Below, in pieces: positions 8,261-15,248 of a stretch of DNA of 38,805 nt (position 1 is its first letter; each line of letters opens with the position of its first letter). The stretch comes from CAYJXJ01 sp964374095. Lineage in GTDB: Bacteria; Elusimicrobiota; Elusimicrobia; UBA1565; UBA9628. The notes below the pieces were generated by a model. That model did no database searches and was not told the origin of the DNA. It saw nothing but the letters and a program-made list of their open reading frames with translations. The position numbers were made by a program, and so were the translations under genes. Location: contig CAYJXJ010000021.1 in assembly GCA_964374095.1 (NCBI GenBank), positions 1 to 38,805 of the forward strand, in the 5' to 3' direction.

Positions 8261-8677
8261 TCAGGTTTCGAGCGTGAAACCCTGGTCCGTGAAATCCTGA
8301 TCGAAAGCGAATGCCGTTTTGAGTCGCAGCCGTTCCATCGCCAGAAAAGACCCGCAATCCACGAGGCTGGCCTTTCCCCGCAGCGACTGGAACCGCTCCA
8401 GCGCCAGGCGGCCCAAAGTCTCGTCCATCCAGAGGACGGAAATCTGAGTATTGTTCATGAGGGAGTTGAGCACTTCCGACGCCGGGATCGCGCCGACGCG
8501 GCGGTGCAGGAGTGCCGCGGTCTCGATCAGGACCCAATCTGTCGTGGACCATACGGCGCCGGAAGACCGAAGCCGCTCATAGACCGACGCCGCCTGGGAA
8601 TGGCGGGGATCCGTGGCCACGAAGAGCGCGTACCATGCCGAGGTATCGGCGAAGACGCGCGGGGCGGAGGCTACCAC
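8261..8677 (-). CDS. PIN-domain ribonuclease toxin (VapC-like)
   Basis: This is a 138-aa protein of usual PIN-toxin length. The acidic residues that bind metal are present: Asp11 (FADTSAWYAL), Glu52 (LIETAALL), Asp107 (SLVDCGSF) and Asp126/Asp128 (FAFDQDF). Such proteins cleave RNA, often tRNA or rRNA. The start overlaps the end of the upstream ribbon-helix-helix gene by 7 nt, the standard antitoxin-toxin order and coupling. It converges with the cyclase gene, whose stop is 3 nt away. Identification as a PIN toxin is strong; the RNA target is unknown. Confidence 0.9.
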   Translation of the reverse strand: MVASAPRVFADTSAWYALFVATDPRHSQAASVYERLRSSGAVWSTTDWVLIETAALLHRRVGAIPASEVLNSLMNNTQISVLWMDETLGRLALERFQSLRGKASLVDCGSFLAMERLRLKTAFAFDQDFTDQGFTLET

Positions 8678-8928
8678 CGGCCCGACGGTCCCAAGTTCTC
8701 GTCGTGCCGTTCGGCCGCGCCGGAGCCGTCATCACGGTAGTGTCCGACCAGGCGGTCCAAGGCCATGTACGCCTCGCGGCTGCGTTCGCCGGGAGGGCGG
8801 CCCAGGTAGAGCGCGAGGCTCTCGCGAACCACTTGGGCGATCGACTTGCCTTCTCCGCGCGCCTGGCGGCGGAGCTTGTCGTAAACCGCGTTGGGCAGGT
8901 AAATCTGCAGCCGTGATTCTGATAGCAT
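8671..8928 (-). CDS. Ribbon-helix-helix antitoxin
   Basis: This is an 85-aa protein. Residues 5-45 (RLQIYLPNAVYDKL then AQVVRESLALYL) fit a ribbon-helix-helix DNA-binding fold: a short beta strand followed by two helices. The C-terminal part is polar and would wrap the PIN toxin. It lies directly upstream of, and overlaps, the toxin gene. The promoter region just before the ATG contains tandem TACAGTATATACTGTA-type palindromes, the usual target for autoregulation by such antitoxins. Confidence 0.87.
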   Translation of the reverse strand: MLSESRLQIYLPNAVYDKLRRQARGEGKSIAQVVRESLALYLGRPPGERSREAYMALDRLVGHYRDDGSGAAERHDENLGPSGRW

Positions 8929-8929
8929 G

Positions 8930-8957
8930 TACAGTATATACTGTATATTATATACAG
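8930..8957. promoter_or_regulatory. Tandem palindromic operators of the toxin-antitoxin promoter
   Basis: TACAGTATATACTGTA (8930-8945) is a perfect 16-bp palindrome. CTGTATATTATATACAG (8941-8957) is an overlapping inverted repeat. Together they form an AT-rich island in GC-rich DNA and cover the probable -10 region of the antitoxin promoter, as expected for cooperative binding of ribbon-helix-helix dimers. Confidence 0.8.
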
Positions 8958-8968
8958 CATTGTGTCAA
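8940..8968 (-). promoter_or_regulatory. Candidate promoter of the antitoxin-toxin operon
   Basis: On the minus strand TTGACA (8968-8963) and TACAGT (8945-8940) are 17 nt apart. The ATG at 8928 lies 11 nt after the -10 box. The -10 box is inside the tandem palindromes, which explains autorepression. A TATAAT at 8952-8947 is an alternative -10 but has no -35 at normal spacing. Confidence 0.55.
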
Positions 8969-8990
8969 GGGCCTGGGCCCATAATGGGCC

Positions 8991-9022
8991 TTGACGAACC
9001 GACTAAGTTAGTATACACTAAC
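8991..9022 (+). promoter_or_regulatory. TetR-gene promoter with overlapping operator
   Basis: TTGACG (8991-8996) and TACACT (9014-9019) are 17 nt apart. The near-palindrome GTTAGTATACACTAAC (9007-9022) covers the -10 box and ends 3 nt before the ATG. This fits negative autoregulation by the TetR protein, with a leaderless or nearly leaderless transcript. The -35 is arranged back to back with that of the toxin-antitoxin promoter. Confidence 0.6.
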
Positions 9023-9025
9023 AAT

Positions 9026-9637
9026 ATGACAACCAGGCTTCCCGCTCCGGAAAGGCGACGGGTGATTCTGGAGGCCGCGGGCTTGCTCTTCGCCAGCGGG
9101 GGTTTCGCCGGGATGACGACGGCTGCCGTGGCGCGGGAGGCCAAGGTCGCGGAGCCTATCCTTTATAGGCACTTTCCTTCCAAGCGCGCCATCCTCCACC
9201 ATCTTCTTGAAGAGGTCGTGACCAAGGTGACGCGGGTCCTCAAGGGGCTGGTCCAGGAAAGCGGGGATTCACTCGCGGCGCTCACGGCCTTTTGTCGGCG
9301 CTATCCGGAGATCGCGCGGGCGCATGAGCGCGAGTTCAGAGTCATCAATCGCGCGCTGGCGGAACTCGAGGACGAGCGAAGCCGTGAGCTTCTGAGGGGG
9401 CATTACGAGACCTATCATCGGGAGGTTTCGGGCCTGATCGAGGACTGCCAGCGCCGAGGGTCCTTGCGGCGGGACATCAGCGCCTCGGTCGGGGCCTGGC
9501 ACCTCATCAACGCGGCGCTCGGCTTTCTGTTTACGAAGGGGCTGGAGTCTTCCTCGCAGAAGGCGACGGATTATGAGGCGGGGCTGGCGACGGCGGCGCT
9601 TGCGGGACTCATGCGCACGCAGGAGGTGTCGGGATGA
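9026..9637 (+). CDS. TetR-family transcriptional regulator
   Basis: This is a 203-aa protein. Residues 8-55 form the TetR helix-turn-helix domain (ILEAAGLLFASGGF, then MTTAAVAREAKV and ILYRHFPSKRAIL). The remaining helical part is the ligand-binding/dimerisation domain and has no diagnostic ligand motif. ATG 9026 is preferred to an upstream in-frame start at 8927, because the longer version would place coding sequence over the palindromic operators and promoter. The gene is divergent from the toxin-antitoxin operon. No efflux or enzyme gene follows, so the regulated target is unclear; self-regulation through 9007-9022 is likely. Confidence 0.9.
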   Translation: MTTRLPAPERRRVILEAAGLLFASGGFAGMTTAAVAREAKVAEPILYRHFPSKRAILHHLLEEVVTKVTRVLKGLVQESGDSLAALTAFCRRYPEIARAHEREFRVINRALAELEDERSRELLRGHYETYHREVSGLIEDCQRRGSLRRDISASVGAWHLINAALGFLFTKGLESSSQKATDYEAGLATAALAGLMRTQEVSG

Positions 9638-9933
9638 CTAAGGAATCAGGCCGCTCGGGAGCTTCCGGAAAAACTAGGGGGAAGGCATTCGCGATCATCC
9701 GGGGCCATAAGAGAAACAATTTCCGCGGGCTTGAGAACCGGATCCATTCGGAGAAACGGCTCTTCACAGACGACATCTTCTTTTCAGCCGCCGTTCATTC
9801 GGACATCGCGGCAATCCGCGGTGCAGCGCGTGGTCTATCATCGAACCTGGGCCAAGGGGGCGGCGCTTGGCGCCTGGTTGCTATTGCAGGCGCAAGACAG
9901 AATTTTGTGAGACTCGGGGGAGTCATCTGGTAG
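9634..9933 (+). CDS. Doubtful 99-aa reading frame after the TetR gene
   Basis: An ATG overlaps the TetR stop (ATGA) and opens a 99-aa frame. The product has no recognisable domain, signal peptide or membrane segment, and its composition (mixed, Arg/Gly/Ser-rich, with rare-codon-like third positions) is unlike neighbouring genes. It may be a decayed remnant of a former TetR target gene or a chance frame. The overlap is the only support. Confidence 0.2.
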   Translation: MTKESGRSGASGKTRGKAFAIIRGHKRNNFRGLENRIHSEKRLFTDDIFFSAAVHSDIAAIRGAARGLSSNLGQGGGAWRLVAIAGARQNFVRLGGVIW

Positions 9934-10194
9934 ACGATCAGTCACGGGGAAATCAAATTCTGGCGGAGGCGGCGGTATTTCACCGGTGCTCACCTCCACC
10001 GGTGGAGGTGGTTTGCAAGAACCGCGGGCGATGGCCGCAAGGGGCAACCCGACTAAACAACGCGGGCGACTCACCGCCCCCCGGGGACGCTTACGGCAGG
10101 GGGCATCGAGTCGAGTCCTCCCCTCCGTGATCTTTCTTGTCCCTTCGGCCAGGAATGCGTTAGTGACCAACTGCCGCTTTGTGAGGAGTGAGAG
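9638..10194. other. Long intergenic region upstream of the phosphatase gene
   Basis: This stretch of over 500 nt contains the doubtful frame above, a short CGCCTG/CAGGCG hairpin (9871-9892), copy B of the CCACCGGTGG palindrome (9981-10010) and a C/G-rich, possibly structured stretch (about 10020-10130). A Shine-Dalgarno (GAGGAG, 10183-10188) lies 6 nt before the phosphatase ATG. No known riboswitch consensus could be matched. Confidence 0.6.
9981..10010. repeat. 20-bp perfect palindrome, copy B of the CCACCGGTGG family
   Basis: CACCTCCACCGGTGGAGGTG (9991-10010) is a perfect palindrome. A shorter CACCGGTG palindrome precedes it at 9981-9988. The preceding GTATTTCAC resembles the flank of copies A and C. 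Confidence 0.7.
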
Positions 10195-10818
10195 ATGACC
10201 TGGTTCGGCCCCGCCGTCGCGCTGTTGTTGTGCCTGCCCGCCGACGCCTCGGCCCAGAACCGGGCGCCGAAGTCCTGGCGGACCACGACGGGAAGGCCCT
10301 TCGCGCAGCGGATCGTCAATGACGCCGGCATAGAGAACTTCGCCGAGATCGCGCCGGGAATCTACCGCGGGAGCCAGCCGGAGGGCGCGGGCTACCGTTA
10401 TCTGAAGGAACGCGGCGTCAAGACCGTCATCAGCCTTCGGGAGCATCATGATAAGACGAAGGCCGTCGCGAAGGCCGGATTACAACCGGTCCGGATCCCC
10501 CTCCATGCCGACGTCACGGGCTCGGCGCCCCCGGCGCCGGAGCAGATCCAATCCTTTTTCAGCGCGGTCCTGGACCCGAAGAACCAGCCCGTCTATTTTC
10601 ACTGCGCCCTGGGCAAGGACCGGACCGGCACGATGGCCGCGCTCTATCGGATGGAAGTCGATGGGTGGACCGCCGACGAGGCGCTTGAGGAAATGCGGGC
10701 TTTCGGCGCGCACCGCATATTTAAGAGCCTGATCAAATTCGTCAAGGGCTACAAACCGGGACGAGTTTCGCTTCCGAAGGGCTACTCCTCGAGCAAGGCC
10801 TCCAGCCCCGCCGAGTAG
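10195..10818 (+). CDS. Exported PTP-fold (dual-specificity-like) phosphatase
   Basis: This is a 207-aa protein. Residues 1-20 are a signal peptide (ALLLCLPADASA), so the enzyme is probably periplasmic. The P-loop HCALGKDRTG gives nucleophile Cys137 and phosphate-binding Arg143; Asp106 (LHADVTG) is a candidate general acid. The upstream part (GIYRGSQPEG, then GVKTVISLRE) matches the tyrosine/dual-specificity phosphatase fold. The substrate (phosphotyrosine, phosphoinositide or nucleotide) cannot be told. A good Shine-Dalgarno supports ATG 10195. The last 37 nt overlap the convergent 791-aa protein gene, so the two 3' ends share DNA on opposite strands. Confidence 0.88.
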   Translation: MTWFGPAVALLLCLPADASAQNRAPKSWRTTTGRPFAQRIVNDAGIENFAEIAPGIYRGSQPEGAGYRYLKERGVKTVISLREHHDKTKAVAKAGLQPVRIPLHADVTGSAPPAPEQIQSFFSAVLDPKNQPVYFHCALGKDRTGTMAALYRMEVDGWTADEALEEMRAFGAHRIFKSLIKFVKGYKPGRVSLPKGYSSSKASSPAE

Positions 10819-13157
10819 CCCGTCGAGGGCTCGCCGCCGCTGCGGCGTCCGCCCGACTTGGACCGGCGGGTCTTCTCCACCCGGGCGTCCAGGCGCGTGC
10901 TGACCGCCTGGAATACCGTTTCCTCGTCGGGGTCGATGGAGCCCTCGTCGGAATGCTGGAGGAGCGCCGCCAGTCGGCGCGTCACGTCGCGGTCAAGCTC
11001 GACATAGGCCGGCATGGCGTAGGGGTCGGGGAGGCGGCCGACCTCGTTGAAGGCGGGGTGGGTGGCGGTCTCGTGCTTGCCCACCTTGGGATCGACGAAG
11101 AAGCTGCCGGGCCAGATGATGCGGCCCCCGGTTTCTTGATTCTTGGCGTCGCCCAGGCCGAGCTTCTTCATCAGCATGACGATGGGGTGCCAGCGGTCCT
11201 CGGAGGCCTGGATCTCGAAGCCCCCGCCGATGCGGTGCGCGAGGACCAAAGTCGCGCTGCAATACGCCTTCCAAAGCTCGTTGCTGAAGCCATAGGCGAA
11301 GGCGACGCCGAGCGTGGTCATCATGGACTCCATCACTGCGGCGGCTCGGGCGTTGAGTTCGTCAACGAGTTTTTGGGCCTGGGAACGGGGGATGGACTTG
11401 AGCTTCGAATGCTCATCAGCGGAAAGGAAGGATTTCCAGGAGCCGCCGTCGGACTCGTAGGCTACGGCATTATGGCCTTGGGAGGCCCGTTTCTGGAAGG
11501 CCTCCCAAGTCCTGCCCGCATCCAAGCGCGCGTAGCCAAAGCGCATGTAGGGGCCGTTCAAGGCGAACTGCTCGAGCACGCCCATCTTGCGGATGCCGCC
11601 CTCCCCGGAGTTGGGGTAGTTGTCCAGAGCCCAGAGCATTTTGACCCCGTCGGCTTCCTCGACCGAGGCCATGCCCACATGCGAGTAACCGCGGCGCATC
11701 ACGCCCAGGCCCGCGGCCCACTTCTTGAAGAATGAACGCGTCAGCGCCAGACGGTTGCGCCAGCCGCCGCCGGATTCGAGCTTGGGGCGCTCCTTGGGGT
11801 TGGCCCACAAGGCGAAAAAACTGCCGGTCAGGCCTTGGCGGGCGGCCGAGAGCCACTGCCGCCAGCTCGGACGGACCGCGAAGGTGATCTCGGCCGCCTC
11901 GCGGCCGAGACTGCGCTCGCCGAGAATGTCTCCGGTCTCGAGTTTCCAGCGCAGGGTTTCCCCGGGGCGGGCGGCGTCCTTGAGGATGAGGGTGTCGCCG
12001 ACGAAATTTTCCAGGTGGAGGCCTCGGGCCTTCACCTTCTTCTCAAGGAGGTCTTCAAGCTCCGGATGGCCCTCCCGGCGGGCGTGACGCACCAAGGAGG
12101 CGGCCAAGGCCCGGCCCGCGAAGCGGGTCTGGCCGAGCTCGCCGTCGGTGTACATGGTGAGGAGCATCCGCTCGACCTGCGATTTCGCGCGGACCACGCG
12201 CGCGAGGAAGGCCTTGGTTTCGGGAGTGTCGGGCCGCGAGTCGCCGTAGTCGGCCAGGTATTTCTTCAGGTCGACGGGTGAGGTCATCGAAACCACCACG
12301 TCGGAGACCACCGAGGGAAGTTGTTGGGAGACCCGTTGCACCGTGGCCGCGGAGAGCCACGCGATGATCTTTTCTTGGCCCGCCTTGGCGATCTCGGGAG
12401 GAAGGGAGGCCGGGGGATCGAGCGGCTGGAGCGCGAGCAGGCGGGCGGCGAGTTCAGCGCCCCGCTCCATGGCCTCGGGGCTAAAGCCCTGCTCGGCCAG
12501 GCCCGACATCACGTCGGCGGTCAGGTCGCGGGCCGAGTCGACGACTTCATAGCGGTTCTGGTTGAAGGTCAGGACTTCTTTCTGGGTCTTGGCGAGCGTG
12601 CCCTTCTTTAGGATGGCGCCGATCTGAGAGGAATATTCCCGGAAACCCAACTGCTTAAGGAATTCACCGTACTCCTGGCGGACGTCGCCGGCGTTTGTCG
12701 CCTCGGTTTCTCGCGGGCCTGCCTGCGACGCGCCGCGGGATTCGTCGTCAATGTCGGCGCGGCCGTCCTTTTGGGCCTTGGTCTTGTCGAAGAATTCGGG
12801 CAGGGCCGCGTCCCCTTCTTGAAGCGCGCCTTCCAGGCGGGTGAGATCCTCGCGCGGCGTCGTTGGTCCGGGAAGGGCTTGGGCCGCGGGAACGGGGACC
12901 TCGACGGCCGGCAGGCTGGGTCCCGAAAGGGTCAAGACGGGTCCGACTAGGGGGTTGGGGGCGACCAAGGGTCCGGCCATGAGAGAAAGCGACCCCAGGG
13001 GGGCGATCAGGTTGGAGGGTCCTGCCTGGAGGCGCAGGGACGGAACCGGGGTGCCGACGCCGATTCGGGGACTGGGGACCGGGGTGCCGCGCGCCATTGG
13101 GGCCGCCTGCGCGAACGCTGCCAGGAGTAATAGAGGAAGGGCGAGGGAGAGGGTCAT
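10782..13157 (-). CDS. Large exported protein with a putative permuted papain-like (YiiX-type) hydrolase core
   Basis: This is a 791-aa protein with a signal peptide (1-18, ending AQA) and a repetitive Pro/Val/Leu-rich segment (22-95, including GTPVPSPRIGVGTPVPSLRL). A helical region follows (100-400) that is not recognised. Residues 405-645 show, in order, GDILGERS, a His in YSHVGMA (His493) and a Cys in YCSATLVLAHR (Cys633). This order (GD motif, then His, then Cys) is that of circularly permuted NlpC/P60-papain enzymes such as YiiX, which hydrolyse peptide or acyl-amide/ester bonds. The His-to-Cys distance is long, implying an insertion. The tail is basic. The -10-like TACAAT 6 nt before ATG 13157 supports the start. 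The substrate may be peptidoglycan or lipid; the assignment is motif-based only. Confidence 0.7.
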   Translation of the reverse strand: MTLSLALPLLLLAAFAQAAPMARGTPVPSPRIGVGTPVPSLRLQAGPSNLIAPLGSLSLMAGPLVAPNPLVGPVLTLSGPSLPAVEVPVPAAQALPGPTTPREDLTRLEGALQEGDAALPEFFDKTKAQKDGRADIDDESRGASQAGPRETEATNAGDVRQEYGEFLKQLGFREYSSQIGAILKKGTLAKTQKEVLTFNQNRYEVVDSARDLTADVMSGLAEQGFSPEAMERGAELAARLLALQPLDPPASLPPEIAKAGQEKIIAWLSAATVQRVSQQLPSVVSDVVVSMTSPVDLKKYLADYGDSRPDTPETKAFLARVVRAKSQVERMLLTMYTDGELGQTRFAGRALAASLVRHARREGHPELEDLLEKKVKARGLHLENFVGDTLILKDAARPGETLRWKLETGDILGERSLGREAAEITFAVRPSWRQWLSAARQGLTGSFFALWANPKERPKLESGGGWRNRLALTRSFFKKWAAGLGVMRRGYSHVGMASVEEADGVKMLWALDNYPNSGEGGIRKMGVLEQFALNGPYMRFGYARLDAGRTWEAFQKRASQGHNAVAYESDGGSWKSFLSADEHSKLKSIPRSQAQKLVDELNARAAAVMESMMTTLGVAFAYGFSNELWKAYCSATLVLAHRIGGGFEIQASEDRWHPIVMLMKKLGLGDAKNQETGGRIIWPGSFFVDPKVGKHETATHPAFNEVGRLPDPYAMPAYVELDRDVTRRLAALLQHSDEGSIDPDEETVFQAVSTRLDARVEKTRRSKSGGRRSGGEPSTGYSAGLEALLEE

Positions 13158-13163
13158 GCAGGG

Positions 13164-13169
13164 ATTGTA
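13164..13169 (-). promoter_or_regulatory. Candidate -10 box of the 791-aa exported protein gene
   Basis: TACAAT on the minus strand ends 6 nt before the ATG at 13157, predicting a leaderless transcript. No -35 match is seen at 17 nt. Confidence 0.45.
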
Positions 13170-13323
13170 TCACGCGGGCCGCTGAAACCCTGCGGGTCCT
13201 CGGTCCCAATTTCCGTCGGGAAAATGGCCTAGGATATGCGACGCGAAGGACCCATAATCACGGTTCCGGGAGTCGTCATCGCAAGGAGACGCGAACCTGC
13301 GGCCGGACGCGGCGATTTCACAT

Positions 13324-13333
13324 CCACCGGTGG
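13324..13333. repeat. Copy C of the CCACCGGTGG palindrome
   Basis: CCACCGGTGG forms the perfect core. The outer arms are degenerate (ATCCACCGGTGGTGG). The preceding GCGATTTCAC closely matches the flanks of copies A and B. Confidence 0.6.
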
Positions 13334-13406
13334 TGGTTAAAGCGCCGAGGCCGAAACACTTATCCCCGACACTTTGGGCCCCCAAAGTCCGCTCGCCGTC
13401 ATCGCT

Positions 13407-13571
13407 ATGACCGTCCCGGCGCGGCTGGTCGCCAAGACTTTCAAGGGCGCCGAGCCCACGCAAACCAGGGAAAAGGACTCCATCCGCTCCGATGGCGCCA
13501 AGCCGAACACCGAGATTGCCCAGTTTCTGACGTCCCTATCGCGGCAGGTGGCCTTCATCCGTCGGGCGTAG
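13407..13571 (+). CDS. Doubtful 54-aa reading frame
   Basis: An ATG at 13407 opens a 54-aa frame with balanced composition (it includes KTFKGAEPTQTREKD and TEIAQFLTSLSRQ) and ends at a TAG. It follows the inverted repeat at 13371-13388. There is no Shine-Dalgarno and no recognised family. It might be a small protein or a gene remnant. Confidence 0.25.
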   Translation: MTVPARLVAKTFKGAEPTQTREKDSIRSDGAKPNTEIAQFLTSLSRQVAFIRRA

Positions 13572-13610
13572 GCGAACCTAAACCGGGAGAGGGGGTCAAA
13601 AAAAGCAAAA

Positions 13611-13619
13611 TGCTAGACT
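13611..13619 (+). promoter_or_regulatory. Candidate extended -10 promoter of the flippase gene
   Basis: TGCTAGACT contains an extended -10 (TG-n-TAGACT). It follows an A-rich tract and lies 26 nt before the preferred ATG at 13646. It is the only promoter-like sequence before the glycan cluster. Confidence 0.4.
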
Positions 13620-13645
13620 CGACGAATGGTGCGCCGGCGCCGGCC

Positions 13646-15199
13646 ATGAGTCGGGTATCGGGCGCTCCGCCGGCCTCCTTGGGCCTGCGCGTCATCAGGG
13701 GGGTCGAGCTCAATCTCCTGGCGCATGGCGCCGTCCTGGCGGCCAACCTCGCGCTGACCCCGGTCTTAATACGGGGTTTGGGCACCGACGGCTACGCCCT
13801 CTACACTCTGATGTGGACGGTCCTGGGATACCTGATGGTGCTCAACGGGGGGACCGGGGTCGCCACCCAACGCTACACCGCGCAATGCCTCTCCCGGGGG
13901 GAGGGGCCGGTCCTGGCGCGCCTCCTGCGGCTGGCCCTGGGCGTGCATGTCGGCATGGCGTGTCTGGGCGGGGCCGCGCTGTTCTTGGGCCGCGATTGGG
14001 TCGCGGCCCGGTTTCTGCGGGCGGGTCCGGAAGTCCTGGCCGCGGCGCCGAGTGTCCTGGTCTGCGTGGCGGTGGCGGCGCCGGCCTATTTCGCCCTGCA
14101 GTTCGCCGCCAACGTGCTCTATGGACAACAGCGCTTCGGTCCCTACAACCTGCTCGTCGCGCTCCAGGCCGTGGCGGTGGCCGCCTGCGCGGCTGTCCTG
14201 CTGGCAATGGGACACGGGTTGGCCGCGGTCGCCGCGGCCTTCCTCGTCATCCACGCGGCCTTAGCCGCGGGGGCCCTGTGGGCCGTTCGGGGCAATCTGA
14301 GCCCCGGCGGCGCTCCGGCGGCGCGCACGCGGGAGTTTTTCGCGTTCTCGGCCAAGAGCCTGGTGTCGCAGGCCTTGTGGATGCTGATCTTTCAGGGAGA
14401 TCGCCTCATGATCGGCGGCCTGCTGTCCTTGACCCAGATGGGGTATTACGTGGTCTCCTCGACGTTGGCCCAGAAGTTCAACGCCCTGTGCGGGGCCGTG
14501 TGCACGACCGCCTTCCCGATGCTCACCGATCTGCACGGCCGGGGGGAGGAGGCGCGCTTCCGGCGGCTATATCTCAAGGCCACCGAGCTCACCTACTTCA
14601 TCGTCCTGCCCGTCACCATACTGGGATTTGTCCTCGTGCCGCAGTTCATGACCCTGTGGCTGGGGCAGGACTTCAGCGCGGCCAGCACCTGGCCTTTCCG
14701 GCTCCTCGTCATCGCCAACCTGGCGTATCTAGGGACCTACCTGCCCAACACCGTGGCCATCAGCCGCGGCGTTCCCGAGGCTTATATCGCGGCGCAGGCC
14801 GGCGCGGCCCTGCTCCTCGTGGGCCTGTGGCCCCCCCTGATCTCCCGGTGGGGGATCATCGGCGCGGCCGCGGGACTGCTCGCCGCGCACTGGCTGGCAA
14901 CGGCGCCATTCCTCTACTACGTCAACCGCCGGATGCTCGGCATATCCTTGCGCGAATATTGGTCCGAGGCGTGTTGGCGTCCGGTGGCGGCGGGCATGGG
15001 CCTGGCGGCCCTGTCCTTGGCGACGCATGCGAGGATCAGCGGCTGGCTCGAGCTCCTGGCCTACGGCCTGGGGGGAGCCGTCCTTTACGCGGCCTTGGGG
15101 TACCGCCTGCTCGATTCGGGGGCCCGGGAACTCTTGGGTCGGTGGATGCGGGAGAAACTGCGCTCCGCGGCCCCTCCGGCCGAGGGGATGCCGGAATAG
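13646..15199 (+). CDS. Wzx-type polysaccharide/lipid-linked oligosaccharide flippase
   Basis: This is a 517-aa, very hydrophobic protein with 12 or more predicted membrane segments. It belongs by pattern to the MOP/polysaccharide-biosynthesis flippase group: an N-terminal amphipathic stretch then LTPVLIRGLGTDGYALYTL, a repeat-like second half beginning FFAFSAKSLVSQ, and GDRLMIGGLLSLTQMGYY, the usual start of the second bundle. Such proteins move undecaprenyl-linked glycans across the inner membrane. An in-frame ATG at 13610 would add 12 residues but overlaps the -10-like sequence, so 13646 is preferred. It heads the glycan cluster and would export the repeat unit built by the downstream enzymes. 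Confidence 0.88.
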   Translation: MSRVSGAPPASLGLRVIRGVELNLLAHGAVLAANLALTPVLIRGLGTDGYALYTLMWTVLGYLMVLNGGTGVATQRYTAQCLSRGEGPVLARLLRLALGVHVGMACLGGAALFLGRDWVAARFLRAGPEVLAAAPSVLVCVAVAAPAYFALQFAANVLYGQQRFGPYNLLVALQAVAVAACAAVLLAMGHGLAAVAAAFLVIHAALAAGALWAVRGNLSPGGAPAARTREFFAFSAKSLVSQALWMLIFQGDRLMIGGLLSLTQMGYYVVSSTLAQKFNALCGAVCTTAFPMLTDLHGRGEEARFRRLYLKATELTYFIVLPVTILGFVLVPQFMTLWLGQDFSAASTWPFRLLVIANLAYLGTYLPNTVAISRGVPEAYIAAQAGAALLLVGLWPPLISRWGIIGAAAGLLAAHWLATAPFLYYVNRRMLGISLREYWSEACWRPVAAGMGLAALSLATHARISGWLELLAYGLGGAVLYAALGYRLLDSGARELLGRWMREKLRSAAPPAEGMPE

Positions 15200-15229
15200 C
15201 CCGCCTTTTTCTCCCGACTCCCGATGTGG

Positions 15230-15235
15230 TATCCT
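15230..15235 (+). promoter_or_regulatory. Candidate -10 box before the radical SAM gene
   Basis: TATCCT, preceded by TGG (extended form), lies 13 nt before ATG 15249, inside the 49-nt gap after the flippase gene. The -35 is weak. It could be an internal promoter for the glycan operon. Confidence 0.35.
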
Positions 15236-15248
15236 GGTCTGCCGCGGT

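Larger units (their letters stand above)
13158..13645. other. Divergent intergenic region before the glycan cluster
   Basis: This stretch of about 490 nt holds the leaderless-type promoter of the 791-aa protein gene (TACAAT on the minus strand, 13169-13164), copy C of the CCACCGGTGG palindrome (13324-13333), an inverted repeat ACTTTGGGCC-CCCAAAGT (13371-13388), a doubtful short frame (13407-13571) and the extended -10 (TGCTAGACT, 13611-13619) of the flippase gene. Confidence 0.65.

Noticed and set aside
8927..9025. Longer N-terminus for the TetR protein from 8927
   Set aside because: It would run through the palindromic operators and both promoters and add 33 residues that do not belong to the TetR fold.
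10010..10130. Possible riboswitch upstream of the phosphatase gene
   Set aside because: The region is GC-rich and could fold, but no conserved core of the cyclic-di-GMP, cyclic-di-AMP, cobalamin, SAM or TPP classes could be matched by eye.
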